DNA from: Vibrio qingdaonensis
GTDB lineage: Bacteria; Pseudomonadota; Gammaproteobacteria; Enterobacterales; Vibrionaceae
NCBI RefSeq assembly: GCF_026191675.1
Contig: NZ_JAKRRY010000042.1
Location: forward strand, 1-46,202
Reading direction: 5' to 3'
Length of the DNA: 46,202 bases
The first letter of the stretch is position 1, and every line of letters starts with the position of its first letter. Positions 1-8,895 of the stretch are shown piece by piece. The position numbers and the translations under genes are program-made. Under the pieces are notes generated by a model. The model ran no database searches. It was not told the DNA's origin and worked only from the letters and a program-made list of their open reading frames with translations.

Positions 1-103
1 TATGACAACATTTGGTGAGTCTGCGCCAGCGGGTGAGCTATTCAAGATGTTTGGCTTTACCACAGAGAACGTCGTTGAAACGGCACGTGGCCTGCTAAAA
101 TAA
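1..103 (+). CDS. tkt: transketolase, C-terminal end (partial)
   Basis: The frame beginning at base 2 encodes the last 34 residues of a protein and stops with TAA at 101-103. The tail has the pattern T-F-G-E-S-A-P-A, then L-F-K-M-F-G-F-T, then E-N-V-V, and matches the C-terminus of bacterial transketolases (in E. coli F-G-A-S-A-P-A followed by F-G-F-T-V-D-N-V-V). Transketolase is the thiamine-diphosphate enzyme of the non-oxidative pentose phosphate pathway. Everything upstream, including the cofactor-binding domains, lies outside the window, so completeness cannot be judged. A hairpin terminator follows 70 bases later. Confidence 0.85.
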   Translation, partial: MTTFGESAPAGELFKMFGFTTENVVETARGLLK

Positions 104-172
104 ATGACGTGATGTCGATAAATAAGAGATTAATATCACGTCACTACAACGAGATATCGCTCTAGTCTTTTC

Positions 173-212
173 AAGAGCCGTAACGGTTATCCGTTATGGC
201 TCTTCGTTTTCC
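173..212 (+). terminator. rho-independent terminator after transketolase
   Basis: A 14-base arm at 173-186 and its near-perfect complement at 191-204 (one G-T pair) form a stem with a TTAT loop, followed by CGTTTT. It lies between the transketolase stop and a region without genes, so it probably ends the tkt transcript. A second, weaker inverted repeat (9-base arms at 105-113 and 135-143) lies just after the stop codon. Confidence 0.8.
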
Positions 213-464
213 TCGCTCCAATCTTTCGTCCTCTCCCTAAACCCTCACCACACTTTATAAACACTCACTGCACTTTGTCCATAATGCACTTTTCGCGCTG
301 TCATTCATCCGTTAGAACCTACAGTATCAGACACCACTACAGATGAGGTTGGTTGCATAATGACAACTGTCTCAAAAGTGAAACAGGATCATGCTTGATA
401 CTCGTTCTGTGCTTCCTAGACTATCAATATAGGAAGGAATCGTTGAAACGGAAGGAGTCCGATA
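213..464. other. gene-free region upstream of the SUOX-like gene
   Basis: No convincing coding sequence is visible; the short open frame over 353-547 is an out-of-frame overlap with the next gene. The region must carry the promoter of the gene starting at 465. TTGATA at about 395 followed 18 bases later by GACTAT is a weak sigma-70-like candidate. TTGATA and a later TATCAA form a widely spaced inverted repeat of unknown meaning. Confidence 0.4.
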
Positions 465-917
465 ATGAAGACCTGGATGACCATAATAGCGGTGTTTTTC
501 AGCCAATGCGTTTGGGCAAACCAATTGACTATTGCCGACACCAATAATACTAAGTATGTCATTTCCGATAGTCAGCTGTTGGATATGCCGCAAACTTCCA
601 TTACGACGACACTTCCTTGGCTTGAAGAAGAGGCGACCTTTCAGGGAGTGACGTTACAAACCCTGTTCAAACAGTCTAAACTGGCGCTTCCGCCAAGCCT
701 AACCTTCGTTGCTTTAAATAATTATCAGGTGGTTATTCCTCGATCGGATATTGAAACGTATTCCCCTATCATTGCAATCCTCAAGGATGGTGAACCGATG
801 TCTATCCGAAACAAAGGACCATTTTGGATTATCTTTCCTATCGCGACTAAACCGGAATTAAACATCACGGACTATCATTCAAAAATGATTTGGCAACTTA
901 AACGCATTCAAATGTAG
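465..917 (+). CDS. secreted SUOX-fold (molybdopterin-binding-like) protein without the metal-ligand cysteine
   Basis: A 150-residue protein with a clear signal peptide (residues 1-18, cut near V-W-A-N), so it is predicted periplasmic. The rest resembles the small standalone proteins of the oxidoreductase molybdopterin-binding (SUOX) fold, including Q-G-V-T-L, L-L/F-type turns and the G-P-F-W-I-I-F-P signature near residues 118-125. The only cysteine (C15) lies inside the signal peptide. A true sulfite-oxidase-type enzyme needs a cysteine to hold molybdenum, so this protein is probably not a molybdoenzyme and may bind a small ligand instead. The ATG at 465 follows AAGGAG with 7-base spacing. 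The next gene starts 4 bases after its stop, indicating an operon with a membrane GGDEF-like protein. The sensing role is inference. Confidence 0.7.
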   Translation: MKTWMTIIAVFFSQCVWANQLTIADTNNTKYVISDSQLLDMPQTSITTTLPWLEEEATFQGVTLQTLFKQSKLALPPSLTFVALNNYQVVIPRSDIETYSPIIAILKDGEPMSIRNKGPFWIIFPIATKPELNITDYHSKMIWQLKRIQM

Positions 918-921
918 GTTT

Positions 922-1983
922 ATGATTAAATATCTAGTCGAAGTGGTTCCTCTTAACATAATAAAGCTGTTCTTAGCGTTTTTAACGACGCTGGCATTAA
1001 CCGTCAATATCATCACCATCGAAAAGATTAACACTATTAATGATGGTTTTTCTGAACGAAAAAATGAAGCGACGTGGTTCGTTTTCCAGCTGGTAAAAGA
1101 GTACTCTCAATTTGTCACAGAAGTCCGTATCACTCCCGTCGAAACCAAAAATCTTTGGCTTCATTTTGATCTAACTTGGAGTCGTTTCGACATAATCCTG
1201 AACAGTCGAGAGTCTTCAAATTTTATTAAAGACGAGAACTATTACTATTTCTTTTCAGACCAATTCGAGAGATTTCAAGCGTTAGAAAACTCTCTTAAAC
1301 TCTATGAGTCTGGTAAGATAAAACAAGAAGCGCTCGAGCATCGCGTTGTTTTAAACTTTAACGAAGTTATCAACTTCATTAACACCAATTTTAGATTACA
1401 AAGCCCTTTATTTAAGAAGAACTCCTATGATTTAGAACGATTATTACTAACACAGAAAATGACAACCATGGTTCTCGTCTCTCTTTTTGTAATTATCATT
1501 GTTATTTTTTGGATAGAATCTTTAATAAGAAAATCAATCTATCGACGTGACCCACTCACACGATTAATGAATCGTTCTGCACTCACATACGACCTAAAGC
1601 CGCAGTTTTCTCAAAATTATTACAGTATACTCTCCATTCGCGTTCTAAATTTAGACGAAATAAATCAAAAGTATGGTATTGATTATGGTGATATTCTGAT
1701 TAAGTCTGCAGCAGAAAAGATATCATCATTAATAGATAGCCGATTCAAATTATATCGCTATAGCGGTGCGACACTAATTGCACTAAGTAAATATAGCCAA
1801 TCGATACAAAATGAAAAGACGTTAAAAGCAATGAGGGACAGTTTAAATGAACCTATTAACTTAGGCGACTTAGAACTAATAATGGATATTTCGCTCATTC
1901 ACGAAAACAACGTCCATCGTTCTATACTACTGGAACGATTAACACTGCTCTCTCGTCGCAAAGCCGCATCACATAACGCTTAA
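922..1983 (+). CDS. membrane protein with periplasmic domain and degenerate GGDEF domain
   Basis: A 353-residue protein. A membrane segment (about 13-32), a periplasmic region of about 145 residues, a second membrane segment (about 180-200) and a cytoplasmic GGDEF-type domain (about 206-345) are visible. The domain entry D-P-L-T-R-L-M-N-R is typical, but the catalytic GGDEF is replaced by Y-S-G-A-T-L (280-285) and the first metal-binding Asp region reads R-V-L-N-L-D. It therefore should not make c-di-GMP and may act as a receptor or partner. It is cotranscribed with the secreted SUOX-fold protein 4 bases upstream, which suggests that protein presents a signal to the periplasmic loop. The stop codon falls at the start of a strong terminator hairpin shared with the convergent gene. 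Confidence 0.8.
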   Translation: MIKYLVEVVPLNIIKLFLAFLTTLALTVNIITIEKINTINDGFSERKNEATWFVFQLVKEYSQFVTEVRITPVETKNLWLHFDLTWSRFDIILNSRESSNFIKDENYYYFFSDQFERFQALENSLKLYESGKIKQEALEHRVVLNFNEVINFINTNFRLQSPLFKKNSYDLERLLLTQKMTTMVLVSLFVIIIVIFWIESLIRKSIYRRDPLTRLMNRSALTYDLKPQFSQNYYSILSIRVLNLDEINQKYGIDYGDILIKSAAEKISSLIDSRFKLYRYSGATLIALSKYSQSIQNEKTLKAMRDSLNEPINLGDLELIMDISLIHENNVHRSILLERLTLLSRRKAASHNA

Positions 1984-2036
1984 CTCACCAATGAATGACC
2001 TGCTGAGTTAGTCATTCATTGGTGAGTACTTTTTAT
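1983..2036. terminator. bidirectional terminator between convergent genes
   Basis: Perfect 17-base arms at 1983-1999 and 2011-2027 enclose an 11-base loop, followed by a T-rich tract on the plus strand. The stop of the plus-strand GGDEF-like gene is at the base of the left arm. The stop of the minus-strand GGDEF-EAL gene (2008-2010) lies in the loop, so the last residues of that protein are encoded by one arm of the hairpin. Confidence 0.85.
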
Positions 2037-4440
2037 TAATCAATGAGACGTCATTGACTTGATCTCGATAATGCTCCGCGTCATAGGTACGGTACAGTTG
2101 ACAAAAATCATCAAATGCAAGCGGCTGACTAAATACATAGCCCTGTAATGTATCACAACCAATATTGCTGAGATAATGGCTTTGATAACTATCTTCAACA
2201 CCTTCGCCGACAACACTTGCACCACATGTATGAGCTAAAGCGATGATCGACGTTAACATTTTTTCATTACCGCTTCCTGAACCAATAAGCTCAACAAAGC
2301 TCTTATCAATTTTTAACTCATCCACTGGATAATGGAGCAACTGATTGATCGACGTGTAACCCGTTCCAAAATCGTCTAGAGACACCTTAAAACCTAAGTC
2401 TCGTAACGCCTCAACCATACCTATCGTATCTTGCGTACTCTTAACATAACTGGTTTCAGTGATTTCAATTACCACTTTTTGTGGTGCTATTTGATATTTT
2501 CTACTCGCCTTAGTCAGCAAGTCAATAAACATCACGTTATACAATTCTAGTGCCGACACATTAATCGAAATGCTTTCTTGGTAATTACATTCGTTTCTCA
2601 TCCGTTGATACGATGAAAATGCATTCTCGATAACCCACTGATCAATCGAAGAAATAATATTAGCTTGCTCCGCAATTCGAATGAACTCATCTGGACCAGT
2701 GTTGAATTGAAGCAGAGATGGACATCGAATTAGCACTTCCATGCCCTTAATCAACATGGTCTTCGCATCAATTAATGGCATGAATTCAAGCTCAAACTCA
2801 CCGTTTCGACTGCATGATAGCAGTATTTTTTCAATCTCATCACGACGTTCTAATTGACGCGCCAATTTTTTATCAAAAATGACCAACGCTTGTCGACTCC
2901 GAATTTGCTTAGATTTATTAAAAGCTTCTTCAAGCCCTTTCTGCCACAACTCACTTCGCTCACTTAATGACAGAGGAAAAATAGCGATCGCCACATCCAA
3001 GTTAAACGTGTAACCATCTACAACAACACAATTTCCCCTTTTAGATTCAAACTGTCTAATGAAGGAGTCTATTTTATCCCCATGATTGACATCAACAACA
3101 GCGACGAAACAGTTTCCGCCATAGCGACTAATAGAGTAATCACTACAACCCATACCAAGATCAGCCTGATAGTTATGAATAAATGTTCTTAAACATTCCG
3201 CCACGGCAACCAGTACGCGGTCGCCAATGTTCGTACCGTAGAGATCATTAATCTTTCTAAAGTCTTTAATATCCCAACCGATAATGAATGCATTGTCGTT
3301 TGCATAGCACTGTATTCTTTTTTCTATATGTGATGTAAACGTTCGACGATTAGCTAATCGAGTTAAGTAATCAAATTCAGCTTCAAACTTAACTTTACTC
3401 AGCGTATCGATATAAGCATTTTTCAATACTGATATTTCGTCATCACCTTTTGAGCGTTTAAAGTAGCGTAATTCTTGACCACCCGCTTTAATATCGTCAA
3501 TAAGATGTGAAATAGGCTTTAGTATTCGCATTCTCATAATAGTAATAATCACAAACAGAAGTATTGCTTCAATTGCAACGATATAGCCAAAGACTTCCAA
3601 TGCTATGCGACGCTTTTCACTATCATAATGATTGTCCTGTATACTCAGTGTTAACGTCATTTTAGAACTGGAAAAGGACAACTGCGTTCGATTGGTCAAA
3701 CTATCTTCAGTCTGTGATAACTTAATTTCTCTCGTAGATACTATATTGTTATTGTTATTGTTAGCTAATGAAAAATCTGCATTAACATAGGTGACGGATT
3801 TAATATCGTTCAACAATGTCGTTAAATGAGTCAACGGTGCATCGGTAATTAATATCGTTCGCTCTTTTTGCACCTGAGCACGCGGGTCTTCAGGAAACAA
3901 CTTACTATCATAAGCGCCAACGAACGAGAATCTTACTTGGTCATTATCTGACTGATAAATAAATCCATCACTAAGAAACGGTTCACCTAACGATATTTTC
4001 ACATAGGTATCGAACGTCCGCTGATAGATTTCATCAGGGAGTGTTGGAAAATAAAACGGGCCTCGTTTGATCGAAGTTGCGACAACAGTAAATAGCTCAT
4101 CAATTACAAATATTTGAGCCCCATCGAGCGCTTTTATTCTCGGCTTTTCAACCAATTGACTCAGATATTTTTCTAAGAAACTTCGCCTAGCAATGTCACT
4201 GGTATTTTGAGTAAGGCGCAAAAATTGAATAGTCCCTGCAACCTCATGCGCCATAGAGGAAATACCATGTTGTTCATAATTAGTCGCATTGAAAGCACTG
4301 GTTACTTTGTCTTGCCACTTGATCACCTCAAGCGTTTTGTATCCTTCAATTCGTTGATAATATATTGCTATTCCTGCAATTATCACCAAAAAAGTGAGAA
4401 TAGGAATTAACCATAAATGCAATCGCTTAAGTAACGTCAT
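2008..4440 (-). CDS. mbaA: MbaA-like membrane c-di-GMP phosphodiesterase (degenerate GGDEF, intact EAL)
   Basis: An 810-residue protein. Membrane segments at about 10-27 and 283-303 flank a periplasmic sensor domain; a HAMP-like linker leads to GGDEF (about 355-525) and EAL (about 535-785) domains. The GGDEF signature is G-G-N-C-F (441-445), so cyclase activity is unlikely. The EAL domain looks active: E568 in E-V-L, N627, E659, the D-D-F-G-T-G motif at 689-694, K710 and E746 are in place. A run of six asparagines (227-232) sits in the periplasmic part. The gene starts 2 bases after the stop of a PotD-like gene, as in the V. cholerae nspS-mbaA operon, where the polyamine-binding protein modulates the phosphodiesterase. 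Size agrees with MbaA (about 790). Whether it is the true ortholog or a paralog is not settled by the sequence alone. Confidence 0.75.
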   Translation of the reverse strand: MTLLKRLHLWLIPILTFLVIIAGIAIYYQRIEGYKTLEVIKWQDKVTSAFNATNYEQHGISSMAHEVAGTIQFLRLTQNTSDIARRSFLEKYLSQLVEKPRIKALDGAQIFVIDELFTVVATSIKRGPFYFPTLPDEIYQRTFDTYVKISLGEPFLSDGFIYQSDNDQVRFSFVGAYDSKLFPEDPRAQVQKERTILITDAPLTHLTTLLNDIKSVTYVNADFSLANNNNNNIVSTREIKLSQTEDSLTNRTQLSFSSSKMTLTLSIQDNHYDSEKRRIALEVFGYIVAIEAILLFVIITIMRMRILKPISHLIDDIKAGGQELRYFKRSKGDDEISVLKNAYIDTLSKVKFEAEFDYLTRLANRRTFTSHIEKRIQCYANDNAFIIGWDIKDFRKINDLYGTNIGDRVLVAVAECLRTFIHNYQADLGMGCSDYSISRYGGNCFVAVVDVNHGDKIDSFIRQFESKRGNCVVVDGYTFNLDVAIAIFPLSLSERSELWQKGLEEAFNKSKQIRSRQALVIFDKKLARQLERRDEIEKILLSCSRNGEFELEFMPLIDAKTMLIKGMEVLIRCPSLLQFNTGPDEFIRIAEQANIISSIDQWVIENAFSSYQRMRNECNYQESISINVSALELYNVMFIDLLTKASRKYQIAPQKVVIEITETSYVKSTQDTIGMVEALRDLGFKVSLDDFGTGYTSINQLLHYPVDELKIDKSFVELIGSGSGNEKMLTSIIALAHTCGASVVGEGVEDSYQSHYLSNIGCDTLQGYVFSQPLAFDDFCQLYRTYDAEHYRDQVNDVSLINKKYSPMND

Positions 4441-4442
4441 AT

Positions 4443-5513
4443 TTACCTCAATTCCTCAACAATCCTTTGTCTCAAAAGCAAACCTAAGTCTGTTACACGG
4501 CGATAGAGAAAACTCTTTTCAAATACAGATTGAGGTGGGTTGAGTGAGGGTTCGCTGAGGTAATCTTGACTTACATATTCTAACGCGAGCTGATTCGGGG
4601 TCGAAAACCAGGACTCTTCAGCATTTAACGCGGCGATTTTAGGGTTAGAAAGAAAACGAATCACAGTAAGTAGATCTGAAGAAACAAATGTACCTTGCGG
4701 TATAGTCAAACACTCTAGCCAGATCGTCGTCCCCTCTTCCGGCACTACATAAGCCCACTCATTTTCTTCACCTTGGACATCTTCATTAAGCACAAATTCG
4801 TCGCCAGAAAAACCAAACGCAATATCAATATTACCAATCTTTTCAGGTGAATCCAGATAGTTGAGAATGTAATCTGACGTATACAGCAACGGTCGTTGCT
4901 GACTAAGTAATGCATAGGCTTGCTTGAGGTCTTGATTAACACTTGAAAAAGGATCTTTGTTCTCAGAAAGTAAGGCGATAGCAATCGCATCAATAGGATT
5001 GTAATACATCGCAATACGACTTTTTAAGCCCTTCGTGGGATGCAGTAAATCGTTCCAAGACGTAACGGGCGTTTCAAACGCAGACTTTCGATACAAAATC
5101 CCACTCGTACCCCACGCATAGGGGATCCCATAATCACCGCAGGCATCACTCCACTTGCTATCAAAATTCGGCGACAGCTCATCTTTAAGTGTCTTAGGAA
5201 TCTTCGCGATAACACCTTGCTCAGCAAGAAGTTGTAACCTAACACTCTCAATAACCACAAGGTCGAAAGCATGACGGCGCTCACTTAGCATCACTTCATC
5301 TCTGACGCCTTCATCAGAAAAATAGGTTTCCTCAATAGAAACATTGTGTTTTTTTCCTAATTGCTCTTTTACGCTGTCTGCTAAAAAAGCCTCCCAGTTA
5401 TACAAGGAAATAACGCCATGCCCGCCAAACACATAACTGGAAATACACAATGTACAGAGTGATACAACTTGGGCTAACCGGCGACTCGCATCCTTGCTTA
5501 AGATTCTATTCAT
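4443..5513 (-). CDS. nspS: NspS-like periplasmic polyamine-binding protein (PotD family)
   Basis: A 356-residue protein with an N-terminal signal sequence (about 1-30) and then the PotD-family opening L-Y-N-W (37-40). P-Y-A-W-G-T-S-G (131-138) and the ligand-pocket segment I-W-L-E-C-L-T-I-P around W265/E267 align with spermidine-binding proteins. E. coli PotD has W-M-D there, so Asp to Glu is a notable change at a ligand contact. No polyamine permease or ATPase gene is nearby. Instead a GGDEF-EAL gene follows after 2 bases, the arrangement of nspS-mbaA, in which the binding protein is a sensor (norspermidine/spermidine) rather than an importer. The role in controlling biofilm is taken from that family; ligand identity here is unknown. 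Confidence 0.75.
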   Translation of the reverse strand: MNRILSKDASRRLAQVVSLCTLCISSYVFGGHGVISLYNWEAFLADSVKEQLGKKHNVSIEETYFSDEGVRDEVMLSERRHAFDLVVIESVRLQLLAEQGVIAKIPKTLKDELSPNFDSKWSDACGDYGIPYAWGTSGILYRKSAFETPVTSWNDLLHPTKGLKSRIAMYYNPIDAIAIALLSENKDPFSSVNQDLKQAYALLSQQRPLLYTSDYILNYLDSPEKIGNIDIAFGFSGDEFVLNEDVQGEENEWAYVVPEEGTTIWLECLTIPQGTFVSSDLLTVIRFLSNPKIAALNAEESWFSTPNQLALEYVSQDYLSEPSLNPPQSVFEKSFLYRRVTDLGLLLRQRIVEELR

Positions 5514-5607
5514 GATATGTAACCTAAACCTTATCCGCTAGTAATAGGTTAGAACACCCACATGCCGAAGACGAGCTAGATGCATCTCACTTATGAGAAA
5601 CCAACGC

Positions 5608-6321
5608 TTAAGGTGACGGCTTTTTATCCGAAATATCAGATATTTCAAAATCTAAGTGTCCAGTGAGCATATTGACTGTTAGCTTATATTCACTCTTAGG
5701 ATCTCCATGGTGCTTAAATTGAAACGGATAGGAATGTACTGGATAAAAGAGTGGAACCTCATCGACAAGTGTAAGGTCGTAACCATCTTGTACATATACC
5801 TCTTGAATTTCGGCAAGCTGTCGCGCGGCTTTTTGCTCTAAGTGGCGCTCGTATTTGGGTTCTAGAGACGGATTTTTAGGATAACTGACGCCGTCATAGC
5901 TCATAGTACGAAGTGAATCATCGCTCCACACATAAAAATCTTTCCAACCCTTTGAGCGCCGCTCAGACATCAAGATAGGCTCTCTAACCACTGTCATACG
6001 GTTCAATTGTTCGCCTTTATCGTTAAAAAGGTAGGCGGTACAACCGCCTGAACCACAGAAATAAGATCCCTGCATTAACACCATTATTTCATCACGACCA
6101 TCCAGATTAAGGTCCACCGCTCCCGCTTTATAGTGGGCGTTTTGCGGTGACGCTTCGAGCTTCTCTGGCAACAATATTTTTTGTTGGACTAATATATTGA
6201 CGTTATCGAGTCCGAATCGTTCAGGTAAAGGTTCGTCCATCATTTGGGGCTGGCAACCCATTAGAGTTCCAAAGAAGAATATAACAACAAAGGCTTGTTT
6301 ATTTAATGACAATCGGTTCAC
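5608..6321 (-). CDS. hypothetical lipoprotein with calcium-loop-like motif
   Basis: A 237-residue protein with a lipoprotein signal: hydrophobic stretch then L-M-G-C with the lipidated cysteine at residue 23. D-L-N-L-D-G-R-D-E-I at about 70-79 resembles FG-GAP/EF-hand-type calcium loops, followed by C-G-S-G-G-C, which could form a disulfide. These features occur together in uncharacterised envelope lipoproteins of gammaproteobacteria. It is separated from the polyamine sensor pair by 94 bases on the same strand, and no functional link is evident. I do not recognise a specific family name. Confidence 0.65.
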   Translation of the reverse strand: MNRLSLNKQAFVVIFFFGTLMGCQPQMMDEPLPERFGLDNVNILVQQKILLPEKLEASPQNAHYKAGAVDLNLDGRDEIMVLMQGSYFCGSGGCTAYLFNDKGEQLNRMTVVREPILMSERRSKGWKDFYVWSDDSLRTMSYDGVSYPKNPSLEPKYERHLEQKAARQLAEIQEVYVQDGYDLTLVDEVPLFYPVHSYPFQFKHHGDPKSEYKLTVNMLTGHLDFEISDISDKKPSP

Positions 6322-6455
6322 AACTTTTCCTAGTGCTTTGTTTTAAGTTAAGTGTATGAACAGATTGTCAATATCACAAGTTCAGGACAAACTATAGGGG
6401 CCATTTAGCCTGACGAATAGTCACAGACTAAGCGTCACTGGTTAAGCGCTGAAGT

Positions 6456-7070
6456 TTAAAGTGTAAACAGAACCCGAATAGCCAAAAGAATAAGAACAAC
6501 ACCTGAAATTTGATCAATAATACGCGCTTTCGACTTCAAAAACTTGAGTAAATAAGGTGAGGATAGCATCACAGTAATAAGCGTATACCAAAGCCCATCC
6601 ACGACCAGCGGAGTCGCAATAATGATCGCCTTGTCTGACAGTTCACTTCCTACCGCAACAAACTGGCTAAAAAGCGCGGTAAAAAACAATGCGATCTTGG
6701 GACTAAAAAGAGAAATAAAAAAACCTTCTTTCGCCGACGTTAACACCGACACTGGCTGGCCTGACTCTAATCGCTCAACTATCCCGCCCTTAGACCGCAG
6801 TGCATTGTAGCCTAACCACGCCAGATAAAGGGCGCCCATTAATGAAAGCGACTTAAAGACCAATGGAAACTGATGCAATAATACGGTTAAACCAAGTACG
6901 GTAACCAACGCATAAATACCAATTCCGACAGCGTGCGCCCAGGCGGTGGCAAAACCGTTCACTCGGCCACCAGATAAACTATGTTTGGCAACAATAGCTA
7001 AACTCGGTCCGGGTGACATCGCACCAAGTAAACAAATCGTAAAAAGTGAAATCCAAGTTGTTAGTGTCAT
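6456..7070 (-). CDS. LysE/RhtB-family amino acid exporter
   Basis: A 204-residue, mostly hydrophobic protein with about six membrane segments. The N-terminal signature G-A-M-S-P-G-P-S (residues 16-23) and the following segment with W-A-H-A-V-G and Y-L-A-W-L-G-Y are diagnostic of the LysE/RhtB translocators that export amino acids or homoserine lactone-like compounds across the inner membrane. AAGGAG lies 5 bases before the ATG. The substrate cannot be predicted. It stands alone between a lipoprotein gene and a diguanylate cyclase gene, and I see no lysine riboswitch upstream. Confidence 0.85.
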   Translation of the reverse strand: MTLTTWISLFTICLLGAMSPGPSLAIVAKHSLSGGRVNGFATAWAHAVGIGIYALVTVLGLTVLLHQFPLVFKSLSLMGALYLAWLGYNALRSKGGIVERLESGQPVSVLTSAKEGFFISLFSPKIALFFTALFSQFVAVGSELSDKAIIIATPLVVDGLWYTLITVMLSSPYLLKFLKSKARIIDQISGVVLILLAIRVLFTL

Positions 7071-7239
7071 TTTTGCTCCTTATTAACAGAGCAACTCTAC
7101 ACCAAGTTGTCTTAGCAGAGAACCGATTAACTGCTAATGAATCAATATTATAGCGAGTCGTATCCTGACTGAGCTTGTATTACGACCGAGCGTAACGATG
7201 TTTAAGCCTTCAGATACCAGAGCACTACGTTACTTAAGA

Positions 7240-8640
7240 TCACGATGCCTCTGTATTAACATGGTCTAATGGCAAAATTTGCCCAGAAACGACCTGATTT
7301 TTACCATTATTTTTCGCTTGGTACATCAACTTATCTGCGTCTGCCAGTGTCTTACAGTCTTTTGCCTGTTGATACACAGCACAACCTACGCTGATGGTAA
7401 TTGGGGTGTAATCAATATCTGGGAGCATAATCTCTCGCACCAATCGACAAAGGTGCTGAGCGTGCCTAGTGGATTGTTCAATGTTGCTGTCACAATAGCA
7501 GATAGCAAACTCTTCCCCACCAATACGAGCAAAAACTTGGCCATCAGAAATGGTTGCCTTAACGGTATTGACTACCGAACGAATCACCATGTCACCATTT
7601 ATATGACCGTATTGATCATTCACTAACTTAAAATTATCGATATCGATAATGACAACCGTAAGCGTAGATTGGCGATTCCTAAACAGCTCCAAACACTGAA
7701 AGAAACGACGGCGATTACTTAACCCTGTGAGCGCATCGGTTTCTGACAAAAATTTAAGATCCTTGTTTATTGCGGCAAGTTCACCGGTTTTTTTACGTAC
7801 ATTGTAGCGAAGTAACACAGCGTAACCGCCAATCAGTAGACAAAATAGACTCAATGCAAGCGGCAATAAATACTGAGGATAAACGGTTCTTATGTGCATC
7901 CATTTACTGAATACACGCTGCTTTTCTTCTGAACTAATATTGTGAAACCGCTCTGAGACCTGAGAGAGTAATTGACTATTAGACCGTTCAGAAGCGGCGT
8001 ATAGCGTCCCGGTGTATAAGCGTTTAACGGCTATAAAGTCTTGGTTTACTCCCTCACTGTAAAGATAATAATTCGCCACTTGCAAGTCTGCACTAAAAAC
8101 CAAAATATCGCCTCGAAGTGCCGCGTTGATCATATCTTCATTATTTTTAAACGCCTTTAATGACACATTGGGGAAATTTTTACGTAAGTGAGATTCTTCA
8201 TATCCACCACGTACCACACCTACGTCATAACTATGAGAACCGAGTAAAAAATCGTTAACATTAAAGCTCACCAACTCTTGATGAAAATAGAGTTGATTGT
8301 CAATTTGTAGTAGCTCTATCGCAAACTCTAAAAATTCCTCACGCTCCGTTGAGCGTAACAATCCGGCATGAATATCGACTTGTCGATCTCGAACTAAATC
8401 AATGGAGGTTTGCCAATCAACTAATTTAAAGACCACTTCAACATCATTGGCTTGACCATAACTTTTCCATAAGTCAATTAATATACCCGATGGTTTACCA
8501 TCATCATCAAGATAGGAATACGGTTTCCAAGCCTTAGAGTTAGAAATCGTTAATGTTTCATGGGCAGCTTGAACATTTAACGTGCAACAAATCAGAGCGA
8601 CCATCAAAAACTGACGCACCACCGATTGAAGTAAACTCAC
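7240..8640 (-). CDS. diguanylate cyclase with periplasmic solute-binding (SBP_bac_3) sensor domain
   Basis: A 466-residue protein. Signal sequence (1-25), a family 3 solute-binding domain (about 28-250, starting W-K-P-Y-S-Y and containing D-V-G-V-V-R-G), one membrane segment (about 256-277) and a cytoplasmic GGDEF domain (about 298-455). The signature is G-G-E-E-F (374-378) and the metal-binding I-D-I-D-N-F is intact, so it should synthesise c-di-GMP. An RxxD inhibitory site is not present in the usual place. Such proteins are thought to couple periplasmic amino-acid-like ligands to c-di-GMP output; the ligand is unknown. It is a single-gene unit. Confidence 0.85.
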   Translation of the reverse strand: MSLLQSVVRQFLMVALICCTLNVQAAHETLTISNSKAWKPYSYLDDDGKPSGILIDLWKSYGQANDVEVVFKLVDWQTSIDLVRDRQVDIHAGLLRSTEREEFLEFAIELLQIDNQLYFHQELVSFNVNDFLLGSHSYDVGVVRGGYEESHLRKNFPNVSLKAFKNNEDMINAALRGDILVFSADLQVANYYLYSEGVNQDFIAVKRLYTGTLYAASERSNSQLLSQVSERFHNISSEEKQRVFSKWMHIRTVYPQYLLPLALSLFCLLIGGYAVLLRYNVRKKTGELAAINKDLKFLSETDALTGLSNRRRFFQCLELFRNRQSTLTVVIIDIDNFKLVNDQYGHINGDMVIRSVVNTVKATISDGQVFARIGGEEFAICYCDSNIEQSTRHAQHLCRLVREIMLPDIDYTPITISVGCAVYQQAKDCKTLADADKLMYQAKNNGKNQVVSGQILPLDHVNTEAS

Positions 8641-8852
8641 AACGTTTCTCCAGCTTCATCACAGTAATTATTTGTAGTCCCTTATGTATAGACACTTTTT
8701 ATGTGACATGCTGCCAAAAAAATCAGCAAATACGACCTAAATCGCATAAATAACTAATTAATCATTAAGAAGATTCTTAACGCTAGACTTTCGGTTCTCT
8801 CAGTACATTCAGTCACCAAAAAAAGGCCATGCGTTGTCGCGATCTAGCAGCA

Positions 8853-8880
8853 AACAACCGACGATCCAAAAACGGTTGTT
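8853..8880 (-). terminator. weak hairpin downstream of the racemase gene
   Basis: Eight-base arms AACAACCG and CGGTTGTT with a 12-base loop lie 15 bases past the racemase stop on the minus strand. There is no good U-tract, so it is at best a weak terminator or a 3' end stabiliser. Confidence 0.3.
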
Positions 8881-8895
8881 CGCCACCTGATACCA

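Noticed and set aside
353..547. 64-codon open frame before the SUOX-like gene
   Set aside because: No ribosome site, overlaps the signal-peptide region of the real gene in another frame, and no recognisable product.
4443..5513. ScrB or a transport PotD rather than NspS-like
   Set aside because: No ABC permease or ATPase and no scrA-like aminotransferase are adjacent; PotD-type motifs plus coupling to a GGDEF-EAL gene favour NspS.
7071..7239. Lysine riboswitch upstream of the LysE-family gene
   Set aside because: The gap is only about 170 bases and lacks the conserved lysine-aptamer blocks.
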